Source of the DNA: Viridibacterium sp035456105
Lineage (GTDB): Bacteria > Pseudomonadota > Gammaproteobacteria > Burkholderiales > Rhodocyclaceae
Direction of reading: 5' to 3'
Length of the DNA stretch: 64,000 bases
Assembly: GCA_035456105.1 (NCBI GenBank)
Contig: DATIDV010000003.1
Coordinates: 29,880 to 93,879 of the forward strand
Shown: one piece after another, positions 8,639 through 17,294 of the stretch
How the letters are laid out: the number at the start of each line of letters is the position of its first letter
Position numbering within the stretch: position 1 is the first letter of the stretch
Notes under the pieces: generated by a model
What the model was told of the DNA's origin: nothing
What the model saw: only the letters and a program-made list of their open reading frames with translations
Database searches by the model: none
Made by a program: the position numbers and the translations under genes

Positions 8639-9580
8639 ATGAAGTCAATGACAAATGCAAGCCTGCTGTTTCTTCGCCGCGCTTTTTTTCGCCACAGGCT
8701 GTGCCATACGTTTGCAATCCTCGCGCTGGCCCTTCTGCTGCCCACCGCACATGCGGCCGGCGAACCACTGCCGATGTGGGAAATACGCAGCACGGCGTCG
8801 AAGGGCGCAGTGTATCTGCTTGGTTCTGTTCACGTCTGTCGCGAGAGTTGCCTGCAGTTTTCCGAATCCACGCTGCGCCGCTTCCGCAGCAGCCAGGCGC
8901 TGGCCGTAGAGCTTGACCCGACGGGGGCGGATGTCATGGGCAGGATGCTCGAGGCCATGTCGTTGCCGCCGGGCCAGACCCTGACCAGCAAGCTGTCCGC
9001 CAACACCGCGCGCAAGATGCAGACGGTGGCGGGCAATCTCGGCCTGCCCTTGATGCTGCTCGACAATATGAAACCCATCATGGCCGCAACGATGATTTCA
9101 ACACTGGCCGCCCAGCAACAGGGACTGAACATGCAGGACGGTATCGATCTTTGGTTCCTGCAGCAGGCGAAGGCCACAGGCAAGCCAGTGCGCGAACTAG
9201 AAACCATTGAGCGGCAACTCGCCGCGCTAACCAGCAGCCCGGAACGCGATCAGATCAGCTCGCTGGAAGAAACGCTGGACATGATAGAGAAGCGCCGCTT
9301 CGGTCCCTATCTGGAAGAGCTGATCCAGTCCTGGCAGACAGGCAACCTCTCGAAACTGTCGAAGCTCATGAGCGAGGGCATGGGCAACTCCAAAGGTCTC
9401 GAGCAGGAGTTGCTCGGCAAGCGCAACGCCGAAATGGCTGACAAGATCAGTGCCTGGCTCACGCGCGGCGAACAGGTTTTCGTTGTCATCGGCGCTGGCC
9501 ACATCGCGGGCAAGGGCAACGTAGCCGAACTACTCGAACGCAAGGGTTACAGCGTGCGGCAGGTCAATAACGGCGAGTAA
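8639..9580 (+). CDS. TraB/GumN (TIKI-like) family exported protein
   Basis: A 313-residue protein with a signal peptide (arginine-rich start, hydrophobic core about residues 23-37, cleavage near AHAAG). The mature part starts with the family pattern GAVYLLGSVHVC (GxxH) and ends with VFVVIGAGHIAGKGN, the two conserved histidine motifs of the TraB/GumN/TIKI superfamily of putative metalloproteases. Possible starts are ATGs at 8621, 8639 and 8648; 8621 would overlap the divergent miaA start codon, so 8639 is preferred, without strong evidence. Function is not established for most bacterial members. Confidence 0.85.
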   Translation: MKSMTNASLLFLRRAFFRHRLCHTFAILALALLLPTAHAAGEPLPMWEIRSTASKGAVYLLGSVHVCRESCLQFSESTLRRFRSSQALAVELDPTGADVMGRMLEAMSLPPGQTLTSKLSANTARKMQTVAGNLGLPLMLLDNMKPIMAATMISTLAAQQQGLNMQDGIDLWFLQQAKATGKPVRELETIERQLAALTSSPERDQISSLEETLDMIEKRRFGPYLEELIQSWQTGNLSKLSKLMSEGMGNSKGLEQELLGKRNAEMADKISAWLTRGEQVFVVIGAGHIAGKGNVAELLERKGYSVRQVNNGE

Positions 9581-9595
9581 GGCGTTACAAGCAGG

Positions 9596-9629
9596 CAATA
9601 AAAAACCCGCCGCGGCGGGTTTTTTATTG
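9596..9629. terminator. Bidirectional intrinsic terminator
   Basis: A perfect 17-bp inverted repeat without loop bases (core AACCCGCC/GGCGGGTT) flanked by A and T tracts on both sides. It lies 15 bases after the TraB-family gene and 8 bases after the stop of the convergent TRAP binding protein gene. Confidence 0.92.
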
Positions 9630-9637
9630 AACATCTA

Positions 9638-10729
9638 TCAGCGCTTGCCTGACTGCTGGGCATGCATGAAATCATCGAAACTCTTCTCGGCGACCCGGAA
9701 CCACAACAGTTCCTCGTCGCGGAATTTCCTCCACGGCTCATAGATCTTCTTCCACTTCGGATTCTTCGCCGAGTACTCGTTGTAGAGCTCGTCAGCAGCC
9801 TTGCTGGCCGCCGTCATGATCTCCTTGGAGAATGGACGCAGCTGCGTGCCTGCAGCCACCAGACGGCGCAATGCATTGACGTTCTTCACGTCATAGCGCG
9901 ACTGCATTTCAAGGTGGGCATAGGCGCAGGCATCTTCCAGAATCTGCTGATATTCCTTCGGCAGTTCCTGATATTTTTTCTGGTTCACATATAAGGACAG
10001 TTGCGCGCTGCCTTCCCAGAAACCCGGGTAGTAGTAGTACTTGGCAACCTTGTTGAAGCCCAGCTTCTCATCGTCATACGGACCAACCCATTCGGTCGCG
10101 TCGATCGTGCCCTTTTCCAGCGCGGGATAGATGTCGCCGCCAGCGATCTGCTGGGGAACGACACCCAGCTTGGCCAGCATCGGCCCGCCCAGACCGCCGA
10201 TGCGCATCTTCAGACCTTGCAGGTCCTTGAGCGTCTTGATTTCCTTGCGATACCAGCCCGCCATTTGCGTACCGGTGTTGCCACAAGGAATGTTGTAGAT
10301 GTTGTAGTCCTTGAAGAAGTCGCGCAACAGCTCCATGCCGCCGCCTTCCCACAACCAGGCCGACTGCTGACGACTGTTCAGGCCGAAAGGGATCGCTGCG
10401 TCGAAGGCAAATGTCGGATCCTTGCCGATGAAGTAGTAGCCTGCCGTATGGCAACAGTCGACGGTGCCATCCTTGACGGCGTCGAGCACGCCAAGGCCAG
10501 GCACCAGTTCACCCGCCGCGAAAATCTGGATCTCGAACTTGCCGCCGGTAGCGGTCTTCACGTGTTGCGACACGACTTCCGCCGCAGCAAAAATGGTATC
10601 AAGGCTCTTTGGAAAACTGGACGCAAGGCGCCATTTGATTGTTGGCGCCGACTGCGCTATGGCAGGCGCGGCAATTGCGCCGGCTGCCACACCCACACTG
10701 GCCTTCTTTAAAAACGAACGACGTTCCAC
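9638..10729 (-). CDS. TRAP transporter solute-binding protein (DctP/TakP-like), Tat-exported
   Basis: A 363-residue periplasmic solute receptor. The N-terminus ERRSFLKKA followed by an alanine-rich hydrophobic stretch ending in AIAQ is a twin-arginine (Tat) signal. The mature protein opens with IKWRLASSFP and carries DAVKDGTVDCCH, the GLKMRIGG motif with the conserved carboxylate-binding arginine, and GTIDATEWVGP, as in the alpha-keto acid/lactate-binding TakP branch. The start is a GTG at 10729 with AGGAGG about nine bases upstream. No DctQ/DctM permease lies next to it; the complete TRAP set at 27.5-30.5 kb has its own, unrelated receptor. Ligand inferred as an organic acid. Confidence 0.9.
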   Translation of the reverse strand: MERRSFLKKASVGVAAGAIAAPAIAQSAPTIKWRLASSFPKSLDTIFAAAEVVSQHVKTATGGKFEIQIFAAGELVPGLGVLDAVKDGTVDCCHTAGYYFIGKDPTFAFDAAIPFGLNSRQQSAWLWEGGGMELLRDFFKDYNIYNIPCGNTGTQMAGWYRKEIKTLKDLQGLKMRIGGLGGPMLAKLGVVPQQIAGGDIYPALEKGTIDATEWVGPYDDEKLGFNKVAKYYYYPGFWEGSAQLSLYVNQKKYQELPKEYQQILEDACAYAHLEMQSRYDVKNVNALRRLVAAGTQLRPFSKEIMTAASKAADELYNEYSAKNPKWKKIYEPWRKFRDEELLWFRVAEKSFDDFMHAQQSGKR

Positions 10730-10836
10730 TTGGGTCTCCTCCTGTTGATGCGCCTGACTCTTGCAGGGCCGACCGATTATAGGAACTTCGCGCAAGTGCG
10801 CTGGCCGGGGTTAACCCGCACCGGCACTCATTCTGC

Positions 10837-12195
10837 TCAAGCTCCGGCGATGGTCATGCCTTCGATCAGCATCGACGGTGCCTGCTTGCCGCCACGCACG
10901 ATAACGTCATTACCCAATGCCACGATGTTGTGGAACATGTCGCTCATATTGCCCGCTATGGTGATTTCCTGAACTGCATACTGTATGACGCCGTTCTCGA
11001 TCCAGTATCCGGCCGCGCCGCGCGAGTAATCGCCCGTCACGTAGTTGACGCCCTGCCCCAGCAACTCTGTAACGAGCAGGCCGCGCTTCACGCCGGCAAT
11101 CATCTCGGCAAGACTCTGCTTGCCGGGCGCGAGAATCAGATTGTGGCTGCCGCCGGCGTTGCCCGTGGTCTGCATGCCCAGCTTGCGCGCCGAGTAACTG
11201 CCGAGGAAATATCCCTGCAATACGCCATCCTTCACGACATCGCGCGGCGCCGTGGCAACACCCTCGTCGTCATACGGCGTGCTCGCCTGCGCGCCGGGAA
11301 TGTGCGGGTTCTCGACGATATTGATGTGTGGCGCGAAAACCTGCTTGCCAATGGAATCAAGCAAGAATGAAGACTTGCGATACAAGCTGCCGCCGCTCAC
11401 AGCGTTGACGAAACTGCCGAGCAGACCACAAGCCTGTGGCGCCTCGAAGATCACTGGGACAGCACAAGTCGGCACACGCCGCGCATTCAGGCGCGACAGC
11501 GCTCGACGTGCGGCGTAGTCACCAATCTCTTCCGGCTTGGCTAGCCTGGCCGCATTGCGGCGCGAGCTGTACCAGTCATCGCGCTGCATGTCTTCACCCT
11601 CGCCAGCGATCACCGAGCAGGAAATCGAGTGACGCGAAGTCGAAAAGCCATGCAGGAAACCATTGCTGTTGCCTGAGATGAATTGCGACTCCTGACGCGA
11701 CACGGAAGCCCCTTCGGAATTGCGAATCTCCGGACTCACCGCGAATGCTGCGGCTTCGCAGCGGCGTGCCAGGTCCACCGCCCCGTCAATCGGCAGGGTC
11801 CAGGGGTGGTACAGCTGCAGGTCATCGGTGAAGCTCGATGGCCCATGCCACAGCAGACTCTCTTCGGCCAGACCGGCGCAATCGTCCTCCGCAGTGAAGC
11901 TCGCAATCGACAAGGCGGCATCAACTGCGGCGCGTACGGCCGCGCGCGAGAAGTCCGAGGAGCTGGCATGACCGCGCCGCTGCCCCATGTACACCGAGAT
12001 GCCCAAGCCCTTGTCGCGGTTGTATTCGATGGTTTCGACCTCGCCACGCCGCACCGTTACAGAGTGGCCAAAGCCCTCCGATACATCCGTCTCGCAGGCC
12101 GTGGCACCGCGATGCCGCGCATAGTCAAGCACTTCCTGGGCGATCTCCTGCAGTTGGGTGCGGGAATAGCTGAAACCGTCTTCGTTACGAGGCAT
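10837..12195 (-). CDS. pmbA: TldE/PmbA metalloprotease subunit
   Basis: A 452-residue member of the TldD/PmbA family, the partner of TldD in a heterodimeric zinc protease that degrades unfolded peptides and matures some microcins and modified peptides. Visible family blocks are VRRGEVETIEYNRDKGLGISVYMG near the N-terminus (shortened to its core here), GLLGSFVNAVSGGSLY, TPYDDEGVAT and LGQGVNYVTGDYSRGAAGYW. TldD carries the metal-binding histidines, so none is expected. It is divergent from yjgA, a neighbour pair common in proteobacteria. tldD is not in the window. Confidence 0.95.
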   Translation of the reverse strand: MPRNEDGFSYSRTQLQEIAQEVLDYARHRGATACETDVSEGFGHSVTVRRGEVETIEYNRDKGLGISVYMGQRRGHASSSDFSRAAVRAAVDAALSIASFTAEDDCAGLAEESLLWHGPSSFTDDLQLYHPWTLPIDGAVDLARRCEAAAFAVSPEIRNSEGASVSRQESQFISGNSNGFLHGFSTSRHSISCSVIAGEGEDMQRDDWYSSRRNAARLAKPEEIGDYAARRALSRLNARRVPTCAVPVIFEAPQACGLLGSFVNAVSGGSLYRKSSFLLDSIGKQVFAPHINIVENPHIPGAQASTPYDDEGVATAPRDVVKDGVLQGYFLGSYSARKLGMQTTGNAGGSHNLILAPGKQSLAEMIAGVKRGLLVTELLGQGVNYVTGDYSRGAAGYWIENGVIQYAVQEITIAGNMSDMFHNIVALGNDVIVRGGKQAPSMLIEGMTIAGA

Positions 12196-12228
12196 GCGTC
12201 TTGTCCGGGAGGGAAGTTCTATGGGGGC

Positions 12229-12234
12229 TATAAT
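12229..12234 (+). promoter_or_regulatory. Probable -10 box upstream of yjgA
   Basis: A consensus TATAAT lies 29 bases upstream of the yjgA ATG in the 67-base divergent gap with pmbA. No good -35 hexamer is seen at 16-18 bases spacing, so this is only a candidate. Confidence 0.4.
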
Positions 12235-12262
12235 CTTAGCCTGTTAATGCACATCAAACTCC

Positions 12263-12823
12263 ATGCAAGAATCAGATCATCAGGAAGATTTGGGCCCCAG
12301 CAAGTCGCAGCGCAAGCGCGACATGCATGCACTTCAGGACCTTGGCGAAGAACTCGTCAAGCTCTCCAAGGATAGGCTGGCGAAGATCGACATCGACGAC
12401 ACCCTGCGCGACGCCGTGCGCGTTGCGCAGCGCATGCCCGGCAGAAATGAAGCCCTGCGCCGCCAGATGCAGTACATCGGCAAACTCATGCGCGACGCCG
12501 ACACGGCGCCGATTCGCGCTGCGCTGGATGCGGTCAATGGCGTCTCGCGCGCTGAAACCGCGCGCATGCACCGACTTGAGCGCCTGCGCGAACGCCTAAT
12601 CGAAGACGAAAAGGTGATTGGCGAAATCGCCACGCAATATCCCGGCGCAGACCTGCAGCAACTGCGCCAGATGCGCCGCAACGCCATTCGCGAGAAAGAG
12701 CTCAATCGTCCGCCACGCGCCTTCCGCGAGATCTATCAGGCACTGCGCGAGCTCGACCTCGGCGGTGGCAGGCGCGACAATGACGAATACGTATCGCCCG
12801 ACGAGGATGATGTGGATGAGTAA
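12263..12823 (+). CDS. yjgA: Ribosome-associated protein YjgA/DarP (DUF615)
   Basis: A 186-residue, highly charged helical protein of the YjgA family (DarP), which associates with late 50S ribosomal precursors and helps 23S maturation. The family start KSQRKRDMHALQDLGEEL (residues 14-31) and the late LNRPPRAFREIYQALREL block are clear. The ATG at 12263 follows the divergent pmbA promoter region. It overlaps mog by 8 bases, so mog is probably translated from the same mRNA. Confidence 0.95.
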   Translation: MQESDHQEDLGPSKSQRKRDMHALQDLGEELVKLSKDRLAKIDIDDTLRDAVRVAQRMPGRNEALRRQMQYIGKLMRDADTAPIRAALDAVNGVSRAETARMHRLERLRERLIEDEKVIGEIATQYPGADLQQLRQMRRNAIREKELNRPPRAFREIYQALRELDLGGGRRDNDEYVSPDEDDVDE

Positions 12824-13433
12824 CTTGCCGATCGCGGCCAGCAACGACAACCCATTTGTCATCGGCCTCATTTCCATCAGCGATCGCGCATCAAGTGGCA
12901 CTTACGAGGACAAAGGCATTCCGGCCTTGCTGGAATGGTTCGGCAAGGCACTTGCCTCGCCTTGGCGCGCCGAGCAACGCCTGATTCCGGACGAACAGCC
13001 TCTCATTGAACAAACATTGGTCGAATTGGCCGATCAAGCCGGCTGTCATCTGATTGTCACAACCGGCGGCACCGGTCCCGCACCGCGCGACCTCACGCCG
13101 GAAGCCACGCTGGCCGTGGGCGAGCGCGAAATGCCGGGATTCGGCGAAGAGATGCGACGCATCTCGCGTCATTTCGTACCGACAGCCATCCTCTCGCGGC
13201 AGACCGCCGTCATACGCGGCAGCTGCCTCATCATCAATCTGCCGGGGCAACCAAAGGCAATTTGCGAGACATTGGAAGGCCTGCGTGATGCCAATGGCAC
13301 ATTGAGCGTCGAAGGCATTTTCGCCGCAGTTCCTTATTGCATCGACCTGATTGGCGGTCCGTACGTGGAAACCCGCACTGAAATCAGCCGCGCATTCCGC
13401 CCCAAAAACGCCCCAAAGCCAGTAGGCGCCTGA
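12816..13433 (+). CDS. mog: Molybdopterin adenylyltransferase
   Basis: Adenylates molybdopterin before molybdate insertion in molybdenum cofactor synthesis. The 205-residue product carries the MoaB/Mog fold motifs: IGLISISDRASSGTYEDKGI near residue 15, TTGGTGPAPRD near 90 and INLPGQPKA near 145. The insert length and the EMPGFGEEMRRIS stretch fit Mog rather than MoaB. It starts inside the end of yjgA (8-base overlap). No other molybdenum cofactor gene is visible. Confidence 0.9.
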   Translation: MSNLPIAASNDNPFVIGLISISDRASSGTYEDKGIPALLEWFGKALASPWRAEQRLIPDEQPLIEQTLVELADQAGCHLIVTTGGTGPAPRDLTPEATLAVGEREMPGFGEEMRRISRHFVPTAILSRQTAVIRGSCLIINLPGQPKAICETLEGLRDANGTLSVEGIFAAVPYCIDLIGGPYVETRTEISRAFRPKNAPKPVGA

Positions 13434-13645
13434 CCAATCATCACAATTTACTTTTAAACGCAAATAGCGCTTGCCAATTCGAAGACTTGGGGCCATTATC
13501 ACGAGTACGATTTTCAAGCAGTGTCGCAGTGTGTCTTGCAGTAGTGCCTCGCAGTTTTGCAGGTCTTCTGGTTTGCCATCCCTCCTCTTGACCGTCGTAA
13601 CCGGGCTTCCTGCCCTTTTTTGCAATATTTTTAGGACACATCAAC

Positions 13646-13852
13646 ATGGCAACTGGTACCGTCAAGTGGTTCAACGACTCCAAGGGTTTCGGCTTTATTA
13701 CTCCTGATGGCGGCGGCGAAGACCTCTTCGCTCACTTCTCCGCAATTCAGAACCAAGGCTTCAAGACCCTGGCCGAGAACCAACGCGTATCGTTCGATAT
13801 CACCCAAGGCCCGAAGGGCAAGCAAGCTTCCAACATCCGCCCTGCGGAATAA
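13646..13852 (+). CDS. cspA: Cold-shock domain protein (CspA family)
   Basis: A 68-residue single cold-shock domain protein that binds single-stranded nucleic acid and melts RNA structure. RNP1 (KGFGFI, about 13-18) and RNP2 (DLFAHFSAI, about 26-34) are intact. The gene is preceded by a 212-base gap after mog; cspA-type genes commonly have a long structured leader and this gap is a suitable size, but I see no clear cold-box. AGGA lies about 9 bases before the ATG. An intrinsic terminator follows 22 bases after the stop. Which paralogue this is cannot be told. Confidence 0.95.
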   Translation: MATGTVKWFNDSKGFGFITPDGGGEDLFAHFSAIQNQGFKTLAENQRVSFDITQGPKGKQASNIRPAE

Positions 13853-13874
13853 GTTGGTTACAGATATCTGTACG

Positions 13875-13901
13875 AAAAGCCCGGTGCGCCGGGCTTTTTT
13901 T
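13875..13901 (+). terminator. Intrinsic terminator of the cold-shock gene
   Basis: AAAAGCCCGG, short loop, CCGGGCTTTT followed by further T residues: a GC-rich stem flanked by A and T tracts, 22 bases after the cspA stop. Confidence 0.92.
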
Positions 13902-13980
13902 GTGGCGCCCCGGTTTCACACAATGGTGGTGCACTTGCATCGCTTGGGCGTCACGCAAGTTTTACAATCTCTGGCAAGAC

Positions 13981-14001
13981 TTGATCAAATTCATTGATCA
14001 A
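13981..14001. repeat. Tandem pair of palindromic octamers in the infA leader
   Basis: TTGATCAA occurs twice with five bases (ATTCA) between, ending 23 bases before the infA ATG. Each octamer is itself a palindrome and the pair forms a 21-base unit. It could be a protein-binding site or leader hairpin; nothing more can be said from sequence. Confidence 0.55.
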
Positions 14002-14024
14002 ACGAAACAAGGAAATCAGCCTCA

Positions 14025-14291
14025 ATGGCAAAAGAAGAACTACTGGAAATCGAAGGCGTTATTGATGAAGTACTGCCCGACACGCGTTTTCGCGTGACGC
14101 TGGAGAATGGCGTTGTTGTGATCGCCTACGCCGCTGGCAAGATGCGCAAGCACCACATCCGCATGATTGCTGGTGACAAGGTCAGCCTGGAAATGTCGCC
14201 TTACGACCTGACAAAGGCACGCATCACCTTCCGCCACAAGACCACCAACGGTCCGGCACCGGGTCCGCGCCAGAACACCTACCGTCGTTAA
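14025..14291 (+). CDS. infA: Translation initiation factor IF-1
   Basis: An 88-residue S1/OB-fold protein that binds the ribosomal A site during initiation. Family blocks: MAKEELLEIEGVIDEVLP, RVTLENGVVV, KMRKHHIRMIAGDKVSLEMSPYD (core). It is longer than the 72-residue E. coli IF-1 because of a C-terminal tail rich in Pro, Arg and Asn, as in the stand-alone IF-1 of many Burkholderiales, which often carry another infA in the ribosomal protein cluster. SD AAGGAAA lies 11-17 bases upstream. It follows the cold-shock gene; E. coli infA is itself cold-induced, so the pairing may not be accidental (inference). Confidence 0.95.
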   Translation: MAKEELLEIEGVIDEVLPDTRFRVTLENGVVVIAYAAGKMRKHHIRMIAGDKVSLEMSPYDLTKARITFRHKTTNGPAPGPRQNTYRR

Positions 14292-14292
14292 G

Positions 14293-14315
14293 CGTTACGG
14301 CGCCGCGCCGTAACG
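14293..14315 (+). terminator. Stem-loop after infA, without a U-run
   Basis: Perfect 10-bp inverted repeat CGTTACGGCG/CGCCGTAACG with a 3-base loop, directly after the infA stop. There is no T tract behind it, so it is a weak or Rho-assisted terminator or an mRNA 3' end stabiliser. Confidence 0.5.
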
Positions 14316-14353
14316 AGCTTCGGGCGGATGGGAGAGGTCTGCGCAATCGCGCC

Positions 14354-15442
14354 TCAAATACCACCGCCCAGATCGAAGGTCCTGCTATCCAGCAGCGAAT
14401 CTCCCTGAAAGACGCGCACGTTCCGCGGACGTAACCATACCGTTTCGCCGTTGGCGATACCCAACTCGGTATGGCGTTCGCGCGTCAGCTCGACCTCGAA
14501 TATCTCATTCTGATGTTCGACCTCCACCCTCACCAACGGGCCGATGGCCTGTACGTGCAGCACACGTGCGGACAAGGCGTTCTCCCCTGACAGCCGCGAG
14601 ATTTCGATGTCATGAGGCCGGACAAAAGCCACCGCTCCGTCGGCTTGCGTGTGCGCGGTGATGTTCTCGTCTGCGCGATCCACCTCCGCCCATGTGCCGT
14701 GCACACGGTTATGGAACACGTTCACATTACCGAGGAAACGATACACAAACGGGGTCGCAGGAGTGGTGTAAACCTCATCCGGCGTACCAACCTGTTCGAC
14801 ATGCCCCTTGTTCATCACAACCACGCGGTCAGCCACCTCGAGCGCCTCTTCCTGATCGTGCGTCACGAACACGGATGCAATATGCATTTCGTCGTGCAGG
14901 CGACGCAGCCAGCGGCGCAGCTCCTTGCGCACCTGCGTGTCGAGCGCACCGAAGGGCTCATCGAGCAGCAACACTTTTGGTTCGACCGCCAAGGCGCGCG
15001 CCAGCGCGATGCGCTGACGCTGACCGCCCGACAGTTGCGAGGGATACCGCTCAGAGAGCCAATCGAGCTGCACCAGCTTGAGCAGATCGGTGACGCGTTT
15101 GCGGATCTGCGCCTCGCTCGGGCGTTCATCGCGTGGCTTCACACGCAAGCCGAAGGCCACGTTCTCGAAGACGCTCATATGGCGGAACAGCGCGTAGTGC
15201 TGGAACACGAAGCCGACCTTGCGCTCGCGCGTATGCACATGCGTCGCTTCTTCGCCGGAGAACAGGATCTGCCCGGCATCGGCCGACTCCATGCCCGCGA
15301 TGATGCGCAACAACGTCGTCTTGCCACAGCCGGATGGACCGAGCAGCGCAACGAGTTCGCCCGTCGGGATGTCGAGAGAAACGTCGTCGAGCGCGACGAA
15401 GCTGCCGAAGCGCTTGGTAATGTTGCGTATTTCGATACTCAA
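14354..15442 (-). CDS. cysA: Sulfate/thiosulfate ABC transporter ATPase
   Basis: Energises sulfate and thiosulfate import with CysT and CysW. The 362-residue protein has Walker A GPSGCGKT at residues 35-42, the signature LSGGQRQR, Walker B LLLDEPFGALD, the switch histidine in FVTHDQEEA, and a C-terminal regulatory domain. The long open frame upstream has no family similarity; the start is a TTG at 15442 that overlaps the cysW stop (TTGA) and is preceded by GGAGAGGGTGG. A TTG start with a 4-base overlap implies translational coupling to cysW. Last gene of sbp-cysT-cysW-cysA. Confidence 0.95.
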   Translation of the reverse strand: MSIEIRNITKRFGSFVALDDVSLDIPTGELVALLGPSGCGKTTLLRIIAGMESADAGQILFSGEEATHVHTRERKVGFVFQHYALFRHMSVFENVAFGLRVKPRDERPSEAQIRKRVTDLLKLVQLDWLSERYPSQLSGGQRQRIALARALAVEPKVLLLDEPFGALDTQVRKELRRWLRRLHDEMHIASVFVTHDQEEALEVADRVVVMNKGHVEQVGTPDEVYTTPATPFVYRFLGNVNVFHNRVHGTWAEVDRADENITAHTQADGAVAFVRPHDIEISRLSGENALSARVLHVQAIGPLVRVEVEHQNEIFEVELTRERHTELGIANGETVWLRPRNVRVFQGDSLLDSRTFDLGGGI

Positions 15443-16314
15443 GATTCCACCCTCTCCGGCGGCAGCGCCGCATCCAGCATTGCCGTCTCCCGGTTCATGC
15501 GCCACTCGACGATCGTCTTGGCAACCAGCGTTACGAGTGCCAGCAAGGCGAGCACCGACGCCGATGCGAACGCACCGACCGAGTTGTATTCGTTGTAGAG
15601 AATCTCTACGTGCAGTGGCAAGGTATTGGTCTCGCCGCGGATATGCCCGCTGACTACGCTCACCGCTCCAAACTCGCCCATGGCACGCGCGTTGGCGAGG
15701 ATCACGCCGTACAGCAGGCCCCATTTGATATTGGGCAGCGTGACGCGCCAGAACATCTGCAGGCCGGAAGCACCCAGCGACACAGCCGCCTCTTCCTCGT
15801 CCTTTCCCTGCGACTGCATCAGCGGGATGAGTTCGCGCGCGATATAGGGGAAGGTGATGAACAACGTGGCGATGATCATGCCGGGCAAGGCAAAGATGAT
15901 CTTGATGTCATGCGCCTGCAGCCATGGCCCCAGCCAGCCATTACGACCAAAAATGAGGATGAACAACAAGCCGGCTACGACCGGGCTGACCGCGAACGGC
16001 AGATCGATGAAGGTCAGCAGCAGGTTCTTGCCGCGAAACTCGAAGCGCGCCACCAGCCAGGCTGCCGCGAGGCCGAAGAGGATATTGAACGGCAGAACGA
16101 TAACGGCGATCAGTACCGTCAGCAGGATGGCATGTTGCGTGTCGGCATCGCCCAGTGCAGCCCAATACGGTCCAAAGCCCTGGCGAAACGCTTCCGCAAA
16201 CACGGCCAGCAAGGGCAGCGCGAGAAACAAAAACATGAAGCCCAGCCCGACGGCGATAAGCGTGTAGCGCACGCCGCGCGATTCGGCATTGACGCGTGAG
16301 TGGATGCGGCTCAT
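15439..16314 (-). CDS. cysW: Sulfate ABC transporter permease CysW
   Basis: One of the two membrane subunits of the sulfate importer. The 291-residue protein has about six hydrophobic segments and the inner-membrane EAA motif region (KDEEEAAVSLGASGLQMFWR, near residue 170) that docks to CysA. The ATG at 16314 overlaps the cysT stop by four bases (ATGA) and has GGGGAGAG just upstream. FNILFGLAAAWLVARFEFRG is typical of CysW. Confidence 0.94.
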   Translation of the reverse strand: MSRIHSRVNAESRGVRYTLIAVGLGFMFLFLALPLLAVFAEAFRQGFGPYWAALGDADTQHAILLTVLIAVIVLPFNILFGLAAAWLVARFEFRGKNLLLTFIDLPFAVSPVVAGLLFILIFGRNGWLGPWLQAHDIKIIFALPGMIIATLFITFPYIARELIPLMQSQGKDEEEAAVSLGASGLQMFWRVTLPNIKWGLLYGVILANARAMGEFGAVSVVSGHIRGETNTLPLHVEILYNEYNSVGAFASASVLALLALVTLVAKTIVEWRMNRETAMLDAALPPERVES

Positions 16315-17186
16315 GCGCTCTCCCCTGCCAGCGGCTCGGGCGGCGCTTCCCTGCCCGCCTTGTGGCGATTGGCAGCCCACCATTGCAGCGTGTTGATGGC
16401 CAGCAGCAGGATGAAGGAGATCACCAGCATCACGACAGCCAGCACCGTAGCGCCCACCACATCATATTGCTCGAGCTTGCCGATGATCAGCAACGGCGTG
16501 ATTTCGGAAATCATGGGCATATTGCCCGCGATGAAAACCACCGAACCGTATTCGCCCACGGCACGCGAGAAAGCAAGCGTAAAGCCCGTGAGCAGCGCTG
16601 GAAACAGCGCCGGGAACAGTACGCGCGTGAAAGTCTGAAGACGCGTCGCGCCTAGCGTGGCGGCGGCCTCTTCCACTTCCGATTCGATGTCTTCAATCAC
16701 CGGCTGCACGGTGCGCACGACGAAGGGAATGCCGATGAAAATGAGCGCAACGACAATGCCGGCCGGTGAAAACGCCACCTTGAAACCAAGCGAGCCTTCG
16801 AGCCAGATACCGATCCAGCCGGTATTGGCGTACAGCGTGGTCAACGTGATCCCCGCCACGGCCGTCGGCAGTGCGAAGGGCAGGTCGACTGCCGCGTCGA
16901 TGAAGCGCTTGCCGAAAAACTCATAGCGCACCAGCACCCAAGCCACGATCAGACCGAACACGGCGTTCACCAAAGCGGCGATCAGCGAGCAGCCGAAGGT
17001 GATGCGATAGGCCGCCAGGGCGCGCTCGCTGGTGGCGATCTGCCAGAACTCGGGCCAGGACAGGCTCATGCTGCGCGCGATCAGACCGCCGAGCGGGATC
17101 AGCACAAGCAGGGACAAATAGACGAGCGCATAGCCCAGCGACAGTCCGAAGCCCGGCAATACGCGATGTGATGATGATCGATTCAT
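16311..17186 (-). CDS. cysT: Sulfate ABC transporter permease CysT
   Basis: The partner permease of CysW. It has 291 residues with six hydrophobic segments and an EAA-type loop (EEAAATLGATRLQTFTRVLF) near residue 175. Characteristic CysT stretches are DLPFALPTAVAGITLTTLYA and FSRAVGEYGSVVFIAGN. ATG 17186 was chosen over a TTG nine bases upstream. It follows sbp after a 108-base gap that holds a stem-loop, and overlaps cysW by four bases. Confidence 0.94.
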   Translation of the reverse strand: MNRSSSHRVLPGFGLSLGYALVYLSLLVLIPLGGLIARSMSLSWPEFWQIATSERALAAYRITFGCSLIAALVNAVFGLIVAWVLVRYEFFGKRFIDAAVDLPFALPTAVAGITLTTLYANTGWIGIWLEGSLGFKVAFSPAGIVVALIFIGIPFVVRTVQPVIEDIESEVEEAAATLGATRLQTFTRVLFPALFPALLTGFTLAFSRAVGEYGSVVFIAGNMPMISEITPLLIIGKLEQYDVVGATVLAVVMLVISFILLLAINTLQWWAANRHKAGREAPPEPLAGESA

Positions 17187-17250
17187 GATTTGCAAAAAGA
17201 GAAGCGGGCCATCGGAGACTCACCCCGGGCCCGCCGCATTATGCACTTCC

Positions 17251-17270
17251 ACGGGCCTTTACTGGCCCGT
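17251..17270 (-). repeat. Stem-loop between sbp and cysT
   Basis: ACGGGCC, six-base loop, GGCCCGT, 25-44 bases downstream of the sbp stop. There is no U-run. In binding-protein transport operons such hairpins commonly stabilise the upstream receptor message relative to the permease message; that role is inferred. Confidence 0.5.
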
Positions 17271-17294
17271 AGACACGCATCCTTACTTGCTCAG

